Below are positions 10,420 through 22,576 of a stretch of 64,000 nucleotides of DNA, in pieces. The stretch lies in contig OX030962.1 in the NCBI GenBank assembly GCA_943735955.1, positions 2,835,110 to 2,899,109 on the forward strand, written 5' to 3'. Numbering within the stretch: the stretch's first letter is position 1; every line of letters starts with the position of its first letter. The notes beneath the pieces are model-generated. The model had not been told where the DNA came from. It ran no database searches and saw nothing but the letters and a program-made list of their open reading frames with translations. The translations under genes and the position numbers were made by a program. This stretch comes from Piscicola geometra (lineage: Eukaryota > Annelida > Clitellata > Hirudinida > Piscicolidae).

Positions 10420-12774
10420 ATGATCGATGTCAGCCATTACAACTCTTGCGAGAGTAGATTCAAGCGAAGAATCGAAACCTATAAAACCAGACATGAAGAA
10501 CAGTTAAGGTATTTTGAAAAAAATTGAAATTAAATTATTTTTTATACATTAAGGCTACCTGCTAAATTAAATCATTAAATTGAGCATCTAGAATACTTTT
10601 TCATTAAAATTTAATGATTAAAGATTCTTTCCTCATCTGGCTACCACATTATTCTTTGAGGTCATACATGCCATTGTGGCACGAGGAAATCAAGGTGTGC
10701 AAGGAAGAGACGAAGATGTTGTGCAAGAGATGGATTGATCTGCAATCTAAGAAGTCACTGAGTGCAAAGTCTAATAATTCGTCTGCCAATTCTTCCGCCT
10801 ATGCTAGGGTACCAATTCAATATTAAAATATGTTTTCAATTTAGAATATTAATTGTTTTTAAAATATTCAAATATCTTTAAAAATTCAAATATTAATTGT
10901 TTCAAAAATATTCAAATATGTTTAAAAGTTCAAATATGTTTAAAAGTTCAAATATTAATTGTTTTAAAAAAATTTGAAATATTTTTTAATAAAAGAAATC
11001 AAAGAAAAAAGTTCAAGAAGTGAGTTCTTCTACAAGCAGCAATGTTGCATGCTTTTCAGACAACAATGAAAACAGTATAAAAAAAACGAACTACACAACA
11101 ACGGCAACAAAAACTCAAATAACGCCTAACAAATACCAGAGTAACATCACGACTAGCAACACACGCAACAAAGCTTTCAACAACATTAAAAACATCCACT
11201 TCCCATCTTTCAACAACAACAACAACAACAACAACTATGGGCATTCTAGCTTTAGTAACTTGCAACAACAACAACAACAACAACATCCACAACATAATTA
11301 CAATGGCATTCACTTATCATCTTTCAATCAATACAATACCCTTTCTTACAACAACAACAACTTATACAACAACAACAACATCCCTTCTCTGGAGAGAACA
11401 CACAACACCAATAACAACAACAACTACTACAACTCAACATTCAACTCCTTCTCACAAATGATTTCCACAACTCAACAAGAATTGTCCACTCAACACAGTA
11501 GCCCCCCATCATCATCAGCAACCAATCACAATCAACCTCTCACCGACCAATCACCACCCAGCATTCTCCCACTCGACGCCACGAAGGCTGCTAATTGGAC
11601 GGCTGATGATGACATCACCGCCATTTTTGAACTATTCACCCAAAAAGAGGACCAATTGAGTTTCCTTGATGAAAGTCTGGAAACAGTTGGGGAGGGGGGG
11701 ATGGTAGAAGTTGGTGCTGATGATGATGTTGATCTCCCTTTTCCATGGTCTTCTGGGGTCAAGGCTGATGGAGGGGGAGGTGGAGGAAGTGGAGATGTGG
11801 AAAGAGTTCCTGAGGAGAACAAGTTGGACACTATTGTTACTGCCATACTCCACAACTCTATCACTCCCAATACGACTATCACTGCTGATGCTAATCATCA
11901 GCATACTACTTCTAAGACTACCACTATTACCACTACTTCATCTTCTCTTCCTGCCTCCTCTTCCACCACGTCTACCACTTCCCTCACTCACATGGTGTCT
12001 CTTTCCAGCGCTGTCGACGTTCAATCTATCGCAAAAGAAGCTGAAAGTTTGAACAACGTAGAGAGTTTGCAAAGAAAGCTTATCAACAACAACAACACCC
12101 AGAACACAAACATCACCAACAACACTCAAAACGACAACATTAACTACAACCAACCAAGCTTCTATAGTTACGAAAGCTACATTCAAGATATTAGAGGAAA
12201 TAATGATAATAATAATAATTCATCAACTTTCACAACAACACCCAATCTAGCAGCCACACCTTTCAACACTTTTGCATACAACACACACAACTTAAAGAGT
12301 GGTAACTTCAGCAGCAACTACAACAACAACAACATGTTTACACAACAACTAAATGATGACGTGTTTCACCAAAGATCAAGTATTGTTTGTCAACAAATCA
12401 AAAACAACAATGACAACAACACTTACGACGACAACAACACAAATGTTGATTTTATGAATGTTGACTTCAACACTACATCATATGCAACAGTCTACAACAC
12501 TAACAACAACAACTTTCTCAACTCATTCTCTTCAATCTACCACAACTACACACAAACCATGGACATGTTTAACATAAAAAACAACGACAACTGCCACAAC
12601 AACAACAACACCAACTACAATTCAAGTACCAGCTACAACAGTAACTATGAACACAACAACAACAACATCGCTTCAACTATTTATAACAGCAACGAAAAAT
12701 CCTTTCAAAGCCTTGGAAACTCAGTCGATAATGACTTGAACATCATCAATGACATCATCAAAACAAATTTCTAA
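10420..12774 (+). CDS. Unrecognised Asn-rich protein, 671 codons
   Basis: Three exons join in phase: 10420-10508, 10661-10808 and 10996-12774 (stop TAA), 672 codons with stop. The first 75 or so residues are charged and likely helical (KRRIETYKTRHEEQ, then SYMPLWHEEIKVCKEETK). The rest is dominated by Asn, Ser, Thr and Gln, with runs of (CAA/AAC)n such as 11213-11233 and 11262-11285. In the middle (about 11580-11830) is a less repetitive acidic block with DDDITAIFELFTQKED, which looks like an activation-domain or short interaction motif. No family is recognised. The composition is prion-like. The acceptor of exon 3 (aataaaag) is weak, so its start may shift. Confidence 0.65.
10830..10985. repeat. 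Short AT-rich tandem repeat in intron
   Basis: Repeated ATTCAAATATGTTTAAAAGT-like units, about 5-6 degenerate copies, fill the second intron of the Asn-rich gene. Confidence 0.7.
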
Positions 12775-13981
12775 TCACATCATCATTCGAATATTATTTT
12801 TTGATAGGTTTTTTAATAGTTTTTAAAAGATTTAAGTTCGAATTTTACGGATTTTTAATCTTTTTAAGAATCTTAAATATTTTTTCTTCTCAACGAATCT
12901 TCTTGTTCAGCAGCTGCTTGAATTGAGGCATTAGTAGTACCACTCATTAACAGACGCATTTACATGCAGAAATGTAAAAAAATTCTTTTTGAATTTGTAA
13001 CTGTGGGGTCGACACAGTTCTCACGCTTCAAATTGCATATCAAACTTAAGTTGACTTTTTAATTTTCGTTTTAATTATTTTTTTAGTTTACGATAAATAT
13101 TTTTCAGAGTTATTGCGTTTTGAACTGACAAAAAATGTTTGTTAATCGAATGCTTGAAAATTATTTTTCTAAGAACATTAACTTTGCTATAGCAATTTAC
13201 ATCACCATTTACTTTATTCTTTTTCTGATAAAAACTATTTTTGTTATACAATACTACAAAGAAGCTTTAAATAAAGTTTCTAAAATGTAGATTCGGGCGG
13301 TAAATAGGAGTTTGAAGCCATCGGAGGCTATTTTTCACTGCTTGCATTATCCCTCAAATATTCGCAGTAAACATTTAAATCGTCTTCCATACATTCAACA
13401 TACATACATGCATACGTACATACATACATACATACATACATACATACATACATACATACATACATACATACATACATACATACATACATACATACATACA
13501 TACATACATACATACATACATACATACATACATGCATACATACATAATCTTCAATTACTTCCATATCGAAATCTTCATAATCAACAAGTTTAAATGTTCT
13601 ACATGTCTTTTCATTTCTTAAATTTTTTTATAATTCCATTTTTAATAAATCTTAAAACACCATGTATAAGACGCTCATTTGAAATTTGAAAACTGATTTT
13701 CCATTGTGTTTGTCTGTATACTATACAGTGTATAGCAAGTTTGAGATCACTAACAGTGATACATTACCAGGCATTATGGAAAGTTCTCACGCTTTTAAAA
13801 TAAATAAATCGTTGAAAAGAATACTTTCAAATAAATAAATAAATAATTGAAAAAAGGACTTTCAAATAAATAAATAAATAAATTCTGAAAAGTAGACTTT
13901 CAAATAAATTAATAAATAGTGAAAAGAAGACTTTCAAATAAATAAGTTTTATCAACTATAACTTGGAATAAATGCCATACT
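12775..13981. other. Intergenic AT-rich stretch
   Basis: No gene is supported here. It contains a (CATA)n repeat at 13399-13544 (about 36 copies, also read as a Tyr-Ile-His-Thr frame that is not coding) and AAATAAATAAATAA units near 13830-13945. Confidence 0.8.
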
Positions 13982-15262
13982 TAGTGTTGTTCAGTTTTGA
14001 CTTTTCAGTTCATTGATTTGATATTTTTCCGTTAATATTACAGTTATAATTTTTTTTCTAGTTAATATTACAGTTATAATTTTTTCCAGTTAATATTAAA
14101 GTTATAATTTTTTCTAGTTAATATTACAGTTAAAAGTTTTTTCTAGCTAATATTACAGTTATAATTTTTTTCAGTTAATATTACAGATATAATTTTTTTT
14201 GCAGTTAATATTACAGTTATATTTTTTTCCCAGTTAATATTAACATTATTTTTTCTCAAAAGTGTTAAAGTTTTTATATCAGTTATTGGTAAGAAAACCA
14301 TAAACAATACAATGATAGAAAATTGACTAGTTTTCAATTCAAAGAAAAAACATATTTAATTAATTTAATATTTTTCATAAAAAATGTTTTAATTTTTAAA
14401 TGTTCTGTCACTCTGTTTTCTTTTACCTAAATTAAATTTCCACACATGGAAATAATCTTTCAACGTGTGCCTGTGATGCAGGTGTAGATAAGAAAACTTG
14501 AATTAACTTGAAAATTTTAATTTCAATACCTGGTAATTCGAAACGAGAATCACCTTTTTTTACAATATGCTCTGATGTCAGAATTTTCCAAGAAAAAAGT
14601 TGCTGTGCAGACGAATATTTAATGAGCAGACGCCGTCTCAATTTTACTTATTGTGCTTCTGAAGCGCATTCACTTTTAAAGATAATAAAAGATGGCTTTT
14701 AGACCACTCTGCTTTTCAATGATTTCCTTCTCATTTTGTATTAGTTTGGCGGCTTGCTTTCAGCTGTTAGAGATTTGTCTCCAAAACCATTCGAGTTCTT
14801 GAGCTGTTTTCATGTGTTTACGACTTAGATGATTGAATTTTTTTCTTCATCATCTTGATCATTTAAGTTTATTTTCAAAACCACAAACTACATTGCATCA
14901 GATTTCATCAGTTGAAGGACCGCAGCAGAAATAACGTCTAACTCCATCTTAGTGTTTTGGTCAAGAATTTATTTCACTCATTTTTACTTTGAAGATTTTT
15001 TGTAATATATGTGAAATTCAAAGAAGAATAAAAAAATAACGATTTTAGAATATTACGAGGCCGGAAACGAACCATTACGGAAAAAAAAGATTGTAGCATG
15101 TTTTTATGAAACATTTTATTCCATTTTTATTAAAGTTTTTTTATACTATTGCTGTTACAGTTAGTGTTTGTAAGATTACAGTCTCAGTCAGTTGTTAACT
15201 GAAATTATTTCACAGTTATTGTACCAATTTCAGTTTCAGTTAATAAAAAACAACACTGGTTC
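13982..15262. mobile_element. Decayed hAT-type DNA transposon
   Basis: The left end TAGTGTTGTTCAGTTTTGAC and the reverse complement of the right end, CAGTGTTGTTTTTTATTAAC, are similar terminal inverted repeats. Inside, 14030-14240 holds six to eight copies of a TTAATATTACAGTTATAATT unit, and 15130-15245 holds related CAGTT-rich sequence. On the minus strand at 14432-14641 a frame ends with FLSTPASQAHVERLF, the signature of the hAT C-terminal dimerisation domain; just after it a one-base loss destroys the usual FSxCGN. I see no clean 8-bp target duplication, so the boundaries are approximate. Confidence 0.55.
14432..14641 (-). pseudogene. hAT transposase C-terminal fragment
   Basis: The short frame carries the conserved hAT dimerisation motif (STPASQAHVERLF). 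It is truncated upstream and frameshifted right after the motif, and the surrounding sequence is non-coding. It is a dead fragment of a transposase. Confidence 0.6.
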
Positions 15263-17375
15263 ATATCTCAAATAAACTTTTCGTTGCTTCAGAAAATTAA
15301 ATTTTTAAAACTATATTTTCTGAAAATACATTTCAGAATAAACTCTTCGAGGAGCAAAATGTTTTTGAACAATTTGAGATCCTTACCTTTACCACCCTTG
15401 CAAATATTATACAAATTCATTGTATTTTTATGTATTTTTTCGTTTTTTTTCTTTCCACCATTTCTTATCTTATATATAAATAAAGAACATTTATTTTACA
15501 ACTAATAATAATCATAATTTCTATAAACGTATATTAGAAAAGTAAAAAGGCTATATATTTCATTAAGAGCCCTAAGGACTCTGAGTCCTTTATTAACTTT
15601 GTAACGCATTCATTTAACATCAATTGAAAGCAAAACAAAGCTTTCCAAAGAGAAAGATTTAGGAATTAGGCAATGATGAATTGGCTTTCATTCTCCAAAA
15701 TATTTTCAATTTTTCGTTTCTTGATTTTTTTCTTTATTTAAAAAAATATATTAAATTCATGGTAGGACTTTTTTTGACGGGTCTTTTAAAAGCATTCATT
15801 GGAAGCAAAATGTCAATTTCAATGAATCGAAAGTTGTCAGTGTTTCATAAGTGGTGAGACTTCATATATATATGCAAGTCGGCTCCATCCGACTGATGTT
15901 CATGCGCTGTAGTCGCAATGGAGTGGACTCTGTTGTCTGACTAGGAGGTGAGCGCTAGAAGATGAATAGCTTAATTCATGCCTATTAATAGCTTAATTCA
16001 TGCCTATTAATAGTTTAATTCATGCCTATCAATAGCTTAATTCATAACCAAGAGTACTTGGAGCTCAATATACTCATAGCTGTTATGTATATTGTCGAGT
16101 AAATGGATGGACGATTGGATTAAACAATGAATGAATGATTGAATGCAAAGACTGTCAAGATTTGGTGAATGGAGAGAAAGAGGGAAAGCAAGCATGTGAA
16201 TGGTTGCAGCTGAATCTTCTGCTTTTCTCTTTCGTGGTGGCAACATGCCCTATCTGACATGCAACCTCTCAACAAAGCTTTCATCATTTTATCTTTTATC
16301 TTTTTTTTATTCACGTTTTTCGAGCAATATTATTTATCGAGCTGCTTAACTTGTCATCAGACCCATAGCCAGAACAGGGACAAAAGGAGGGGGGGCAGGG
16401 TGTGCCCCACTGAAATGATCAATTTGTTTTTTAAATTTAATTTGGTTTATCCTATGATGATATATTAGTTAAGTTAGCGGCATTATATGAAATATATAAC
16501 CATGATTATATCTTTGATTGATGCTCTCAATCTTATGTCGTCTAAAAGTATCGAAATCGTGCATTAAAATATAGAGAAATGAATAACAATTAAAAGAAAT
16601 TAAAAAAAGTTGACATTTTCAATGAAACAACAAATGAGGTTGATAAGAATAATAAAGCAGTTGGGAAGGTCAATAATAACAAAAGGAATATTTATAAGAA
16701 TAAAAAAGTCAAATTTTTTTTGAAGGTTGGAATCGTCTGATCTTACTCAACCAAATAGGGAAGGAAAATATGAATTTTTTAATAAGCATTTCTAGACATT
16801 AATCAAAATTCGATAAAACGACTGAGGATGAATATTGGGAAGATTTTCAAAATGAAAACAGCTTAAAACAATAATAAATATTTTATGAATTTTCCAAATT
16901 AAAACTTGTGAATCGATCTTAATTATTAATTAGTATATTTTCTATAATTGTCTAGTTCAGTCATTTTTCATTAAAATTCACCAGTTTAAAAAAGAATAAT
17001 TTGAATTTCATCCTTTAAAGTTTTAATATTTTGTTTAAATAACATATGTAACACTATTTTTTTTTCTATTGCTTATGTCTGAAGTATGTGAAAAAATGAC
17101 TTCGTTAAGCACAAACTTGGCTTCCACGACAAAAGCACGGAGAAAACACATTTTATCCTTTTAAAAAAATAGATCGATGTTTTACGTTTTCGTCATTACG
17201 ATCAGGTGAAAAAAAGTGAAAAAGGAATAAAGAAACACAGTCGGAAAGCACTCAACAAGTTTTAAAATTTTCTAGACTTTTTAGAATCACGATTTAACTA
17301 TTAATCACTAAGCAGTCCTCAAAACTAGGTCGTCCTCTTGTTCTGTGCATACTCTCCTTGGTAACGGCGTTTAAA
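15263..17375. other. Intergenic stretch with a 22-bp tandem repeat
   Basis: No gene is supported. Bases 15965-16045 hold four near-perfect copies of a 22-bp unit (TATTAATAGCTTAATTCATG plus CC). A perfect 17-base palindrome, AAGGACTCTGAGTCCTT, lies near 15573. A G-rich block near 16380-16415 resembles dispersed repeat sequence. The rest is AT-rich. Confidence 0.7.
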
Positions 17376-17383
17376 GTTCAAAC

Positions 17384-18109
17384 CAGTGTTATTTTCGTAA
17401 CGAAAACGAAAACGAAAACGACAATTCTGAATAATCGTTCCACGAAAACGAAAACAAAAACTAAATTTATTTTCAAAACGAAAACGAAAATAAAAACTAT
17501 AATTATTTCCAAAACGAAACTGAAATAAAAACTATAATTATTTTCAAACGAAAATCAAATAAATTTTTATGATATGCCATAATATGCAAATGAATAACTT
17601 TTATAAAAAATATATGTCTTTGTAATAAACATTATCTTTGGGTTTTATGAAAGTAGCGTCATTTATAAAACATAATTTTATTACCGCTTCGTTTTGTGAA
17701 TTAAATTATCACTTATTTTAATCATAGATTTGTTGTTATACTTCAAATTTGTGATTAAGCGATAATTTACTTAATCAATTCTTATAATATTTCAATTGAC
17801 TGCTAATTTTTTAAACTCATTTGTTGTTAATATACAGTTCTATTCTACCGTTTCAATTAATTTTTTTAGATATAAAAAAATAGTGTTTAAAGTTGTAAAT
17901 TAATATGTTTTCAAAACTAAAATGAAAATAAAAACTATAATTATTTTAAAAACTGAAACGAAAATAAAAACTATAATTATTTTCAAAACGAAAATAAAAA
18001 TAAAAACTTAATTATTTTCAAAACGAAAACGAAAATAAAAACTATAATTAATTCCAAAACGAAACTGCAATAAAAACTATAATTATTTTATGAAACGAAA
18101 ATAACACTG
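17384..18109. mobile_element. Non-autonomous hAT element with 8-bp target duplication
   Basis: The element is 726 bp, starts CAGTGTTATTTTCGTAACG and ends with the inverted form (ACGAAAATAACACTG). It is flanked on both sides by the identical 8-mer GTTCAAAC (17376-17383 and 18110-18117), as expected for hAT insertion. The inside is made of AACGAAAACGAAAATAAAAA-type repeats oriented from both ends, with an AT-rich centre and no transposase frame. It is a MITE-like element, well preserved and so fairly young. Confidence 0.85.
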
Positions 18110-18117
18110 GTTCAAAC

Positions 18118-21100
18118 TATCTCGTTGAAGACGCTCGCATCACTCTTCAGAGCAAGCGCCCATGTTCTCCTTGCATTTGTTGAGAGGCGAATGGAGAGTG
18201 TGGAATTTCAGAAGAATTGTGTATCTCATTTAAGCGTTAGTCCTTAATAAAGTCTGCCCAAACTCCACATAGTTTTCAGCACCACGTTGGCCAAGTTTAT
18301 ATTTTTGACTTATGTATTTTATAAAAATAATTAAACGAAAGATTTCAATGATTGAACTCAGCCTACTTGTTTGCCTACTTGAACGACAATTCGTAGATAC
18401 GCTTCTGCTTTGCATGCATAATGTGTAAGTCGACGACGATAGTGGTGGTAGAGGTGGTGGAGTGGTTGTGGGGGTGGTAGTAGATTCTATGTGGTTTGTG
18501 ACATCACTTTCAAGATACCTTTTTCCAATTTTAACAATTGATTTTGCATTAATAATTCATAATATTTTAGACTGTTAGATGAAAAATTGCAAGAAAATGT
18601 AAATTGTAAAAATGTTCAGAGATATAGTTTCGATATAAAGCGATTTTTCATTTGAAATCTTTTAAAAGCCTTTTAATATTTTTAATTGTCAGTGGTTTAA
18701 AAAACGTTTCAAAATTTGTTAATTTTCAAGACGATTTAAATAAATAATGAGCCTGGCAAAAAATGCTTCTTGAAGAAATCCTACAATAAAAAATAATTAG
18801 ATTTTCTTTTAAAATGCGATTTTAAAATCTCAAAGCATTGAAGAGGCAAAAATGTTTGTTCTATTTATCTTATTTTTTATAAGATTCAGTGAATTAACTA
18901 GTTTCAGCTCGAATATCACTTGAATTCCAATTATAATAAATACTTCAAGATGAAACACTTGGTAAAATTATTACTGGCATCTAAAAAAACTCTAAAAAGT
19001 TCAGAGAGCGGAGATTATAAAGTTTGTAGAATCTTAACAAATTATTCCGCGCATTTGAGTTATAGTGGCCATAAATATTGATAATTACATTTTTAAACTA
19101 ATGTATTTTTAAAATATTTATTTCAGTTAAAATGTTATTTACATGTGATCTAATAAAACTTCTAAGCTTAGAAAAAGATTATTGATTAAAAGAATTTAAT
19201 AGAATTTGTAACAGATTTTTTAAAGATGAACTTTTAAATAGTAGAATTAAACAGAAAAATGTCGAATAGAGGAAAGTTCGAAAGGTTCGTTTGAATGGTT
19301 GAAGTAAAAAACTGCTTGTCATTAATAGGGCCTCTGTTTTTATTTTCTTTCATGTCAGCAATACGGGAGTTGATGGGTGAAGGGTAGATTGGGTATGGGA
19401 TACTGTATTTTAAATTGCAGAAAATTATTTTATTTTTCACCCTGTTTTAAATTATGAATGCTTATTTTTTTTACCGCAAAATACCAGATTGTTCAGATAT
19501 ACTCAATATTTTTTCATTTTTGGATTTTCACAATTTTGGCCCTTAGTTTAGAACTTAATTTTAAAAACTATAATGTTTATGGTGGTAAATATGGCAAACA
19601 ATAGTAATACTGGTAAGTGAATCTCATTAAGGTTATGAATAATTTAATTTGCCAAAGAATAAAAAACTAATGGGTAAAAAGCTCCAATAGTTAACAATTT
19701 ACAATTTTTTGGAATTAAATACGAAAAATACCTTTTAAACAACTATTTAAAAGCGTGCGAATATATTGTTATTTTACGGTATATTGCATTTCCGTGAGTT
19801 TAATCTTCAAAATGGGGAAGACGGAATTAATTTTTATAAATATGTTTTAAATAAAAAAATACTATAATTTCATAATATTTTAAATATAAAATAATTAAAA
19901 TATACTAATAATTCATTAAACAAAAATTAATTTTTAAATAATTTATTTGATATTTTAAACTACATTTGATATTTTAATTTATTTTTTATAAACTATTTAT
20001 ATATTATAAATTATTTTTTATATAGTTATATTAAAATCCATTTAAAAAACGATGTAAAAAACTTTTTTTTGAAAGATGAAGTGGCTGACTGCATCCCATG
20101 ATGTTTTATCTGCATAAAGATGACTCAATAAGAACTGACGTGCCTGACTGAATAGTAAATACTAGCTGACAGCTACCAAAAAATGAATACTGCAAAAAAG
20201 TCTTCTCAAAGTGGCTTTGTTAAAAGTGAAAAATATCGAATATACAAAAATACTTTCGATTCTTGGAATGTGAGGAAAAATTTAATGAATAAAAAAAAGA
20301 TTCGCACGGACAATCCTTGCGAAAACTCTTAGGACTCATCGCGTTTTGATGCATGCTTTTAAGAATTCATTTTTGAAATGTAATTCCATGGATCTGAATG
20401 ATTCATCAGTTTGAGTTTTCTGGATTTTCAACATTTCTAAACTATGAATAAATGGATTAAATTAAAGATTTTTGAGAGTAAAATTAGAAAAATAAATGTA
20501 GTCATTGTTATTCTATTTATTTTTCTACTTGTAACCGCAAAATTCTCAAATTATTTTTATTGTGAAATGGAGTCATTAAAAAACAGTCGGTTAGAAACCT
20601 CATTGATCAATCAATTAATCATTAATGTATTTTGAAGGAAAGTCTGGTCAACCAGATTAAATCAAAGTCTAAGAAAATTAAAAGTTTTTAAATATTGAAA
20701 ATAGGATTCATTACATTAAAAGATCAAAAGAAATACTTATCAAGAAAATTTAAAGCCGAAAAAAATGTAATAATAATTTCTAAAGAAAAAAAAGTCATTG
20801 AATTTTTAGTTTATTTTCAAGTCCGAATATTAGTGGAAAGCTTTTGATCCTTCAAAAACACCTTTTGAGCTTTTGAATGGCACTTTTTAACATTTGAAAA
20901 ACGATCTTATAGGGACCAAATACAATTCTAAATATATAAAAATTTTATTTATTTATTAAGTTTATTAAATAAAACATTTCAATGCTCTTCATTGTTGAAT
21001 GAAGGCAAAATGATTTTTAATTACTTAGCTTTCTTCTTTAAAAGAAGTTTTTTAATTATCCAAAACTCTGAGGAGTTATTTTAAAGCATTTACTTTCTCA

Positions 21101-21300
21101 TTGTCTACCAAATCCAAAGGCAACATTCACATTTCCTTTAACTCTGAAACACATTGTCACTGAACATATTGCTTAGGAACATTATGTCATTCAATCTTTT
21201 GTCGGGAAACATGTTGTCTGTGAAATTATGTCGTGTTATAAACCTCTAAAACTTTGCTTTTTATTATTACTATTATGATTATTATTATTTACTCACAATA
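18118..21300. other. Intergenic AT-rich stretch
   Basis: Nothing coding is supported on either strand. The frames are short and of AT-rich intergenic composition. Confidence 0.7.
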
Positions 21301-21304
21301 AACG

Positions 21305-21785
21305 TGCCTTGCTTAAGTGTCTGCAACTCTCTCCTCACTTTCCTAGCAGTCTGTAGGCTTTTCCCCTCCCCTTTGGAGGCATGGCAGAGTCAGGGTTGAG
21401 CTGCTTGGCCTTGCTGCAGTCGATAATGGCGGCATTTGAAAGTTGCAGACGCTCGTAGATGCTGCCTCGCTTGGCATAGAGGCTCAAATCTCCCATGGTG
21501 GTGTGAAAGATTTTTTCGTAGAGTGGAACAACTTCATATTTTCCATCTCCAAGTCACTTTCCAGGCTCTCCGTGTCTGCTTCTTCTTTCTTTATATTTTT
21601 TCAAGCTTGGCATTTACGGCAGTGTGGATGGTCTCTGCTGCAGCCATTGGCGAAGAAAGCTTCAAGAAATTCTTGCACCAAGACTTTCGAGCTATTTTTC
21701 GTAGAAGGCGAGGTCAAGAAAATGGAGAATGGAAGGGTCACGCTGGAATGTCTTTATAAACGTTTCCAGCAGCTTGTTCATAATT
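21305..21785 (-). pseudogene. Processed pseudogene of ST13/Hip (Hsc70-interacting protein)
   Basis: Read on the minus strand with frame changes, the sequence follows Hip from N-terminus to the TPR region without introns. It begins with LLETFIKTFQRDPSILH (Hip N-terminal dimerisation segment) and goes on with an acidic stretch ([14 protein letters not shown]). The TPR follows: [20 protein letters not shown], then [17 protein letters not shown] and [13 protein letters not shown] replaces the Trp that follows LLG+ in Hip, and the similarity then fades within ten codons. Several stops and frameshifts and a missing C-terminal half make it non-functional. Lack of introns suggests retrotransposition; the left side runs into a TAATAATAA-rich stretch rather than a clean poly(A). 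Confidence 0.75.
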
Positions 21786-22576
21786 GAGACGGTTAGAGAA
21801 TTAATAGTAAGATCCAGTTATAATCTGAAATTATCCACAGATGAAAAAATCAATCAGTTTTATGAAAAAAAATAATTTACTCATTTAGTATATAAAAAAC
21901 GAATGAAATATAAATTATAAGTTATATAATTCTTGCTCAAATCTCTGAGAAGTTTAGTGTTTGGAGAGGTAAATAGCGTGTTATAAGAAGAAATAAAAAC
22001 TCCGAATGATGCGTAAATTAGGATAATTTGAGAAAAATTATGCTAAGGGTTTTCGACTTTGCAAGCGTATTGACATGGAAGAAACTGATTTTCCTAATTT
22101 TGTTTTTTCTGTCTTTACAAAAATATCATTTTATGAGAATATTAACTCTAATGATTTGTGTATAAAGTACGTAATTAAATCGAGTTTTCTTGAAATAATG
22201 TTAGACAAAGAGATAAAAAAGCGAAAAAAATATTGTTATGAAAATAAGAATAATAATAATAATTCTTAAGATACATTAGTAATATAAGTTCAAAAATATT
22301 TTTTTATTTACCGCCCGTCTCACATTTAATATGCTGGCCATCGGACTCGGGCATTGAAATTGTGCAAATAGCTCGGCTCTACTGAAAACCAGTCTTCGTC
22401 GACTGTGTATTGCCGAAGCGCACAAAAAATAATTCAATACTTTTTTCACTAAAAGCATTTTTACAAATCGAGTCATGAGTGGATTTATTCGCATTTCGGG
22501 TTCATTTTCCGATTCTAATCCTTCCACAGATTCCACCCAGGTGTAGCTGGGCACTTTAAAACCTCTGTTGGAAACA

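Noticed and set aside
13720..13775. Tc1/mariner terminal repeat (TACAGTGTATAGCAAG)
   Set aside because: The start resembles such ends, but no inverted partner was found within several kilobases.
21436..21787. Plus-strand frames of 107-114 codons
   Set aside because: They are antisense shadows of the ST13/Hip pseudogene on the minus strand.
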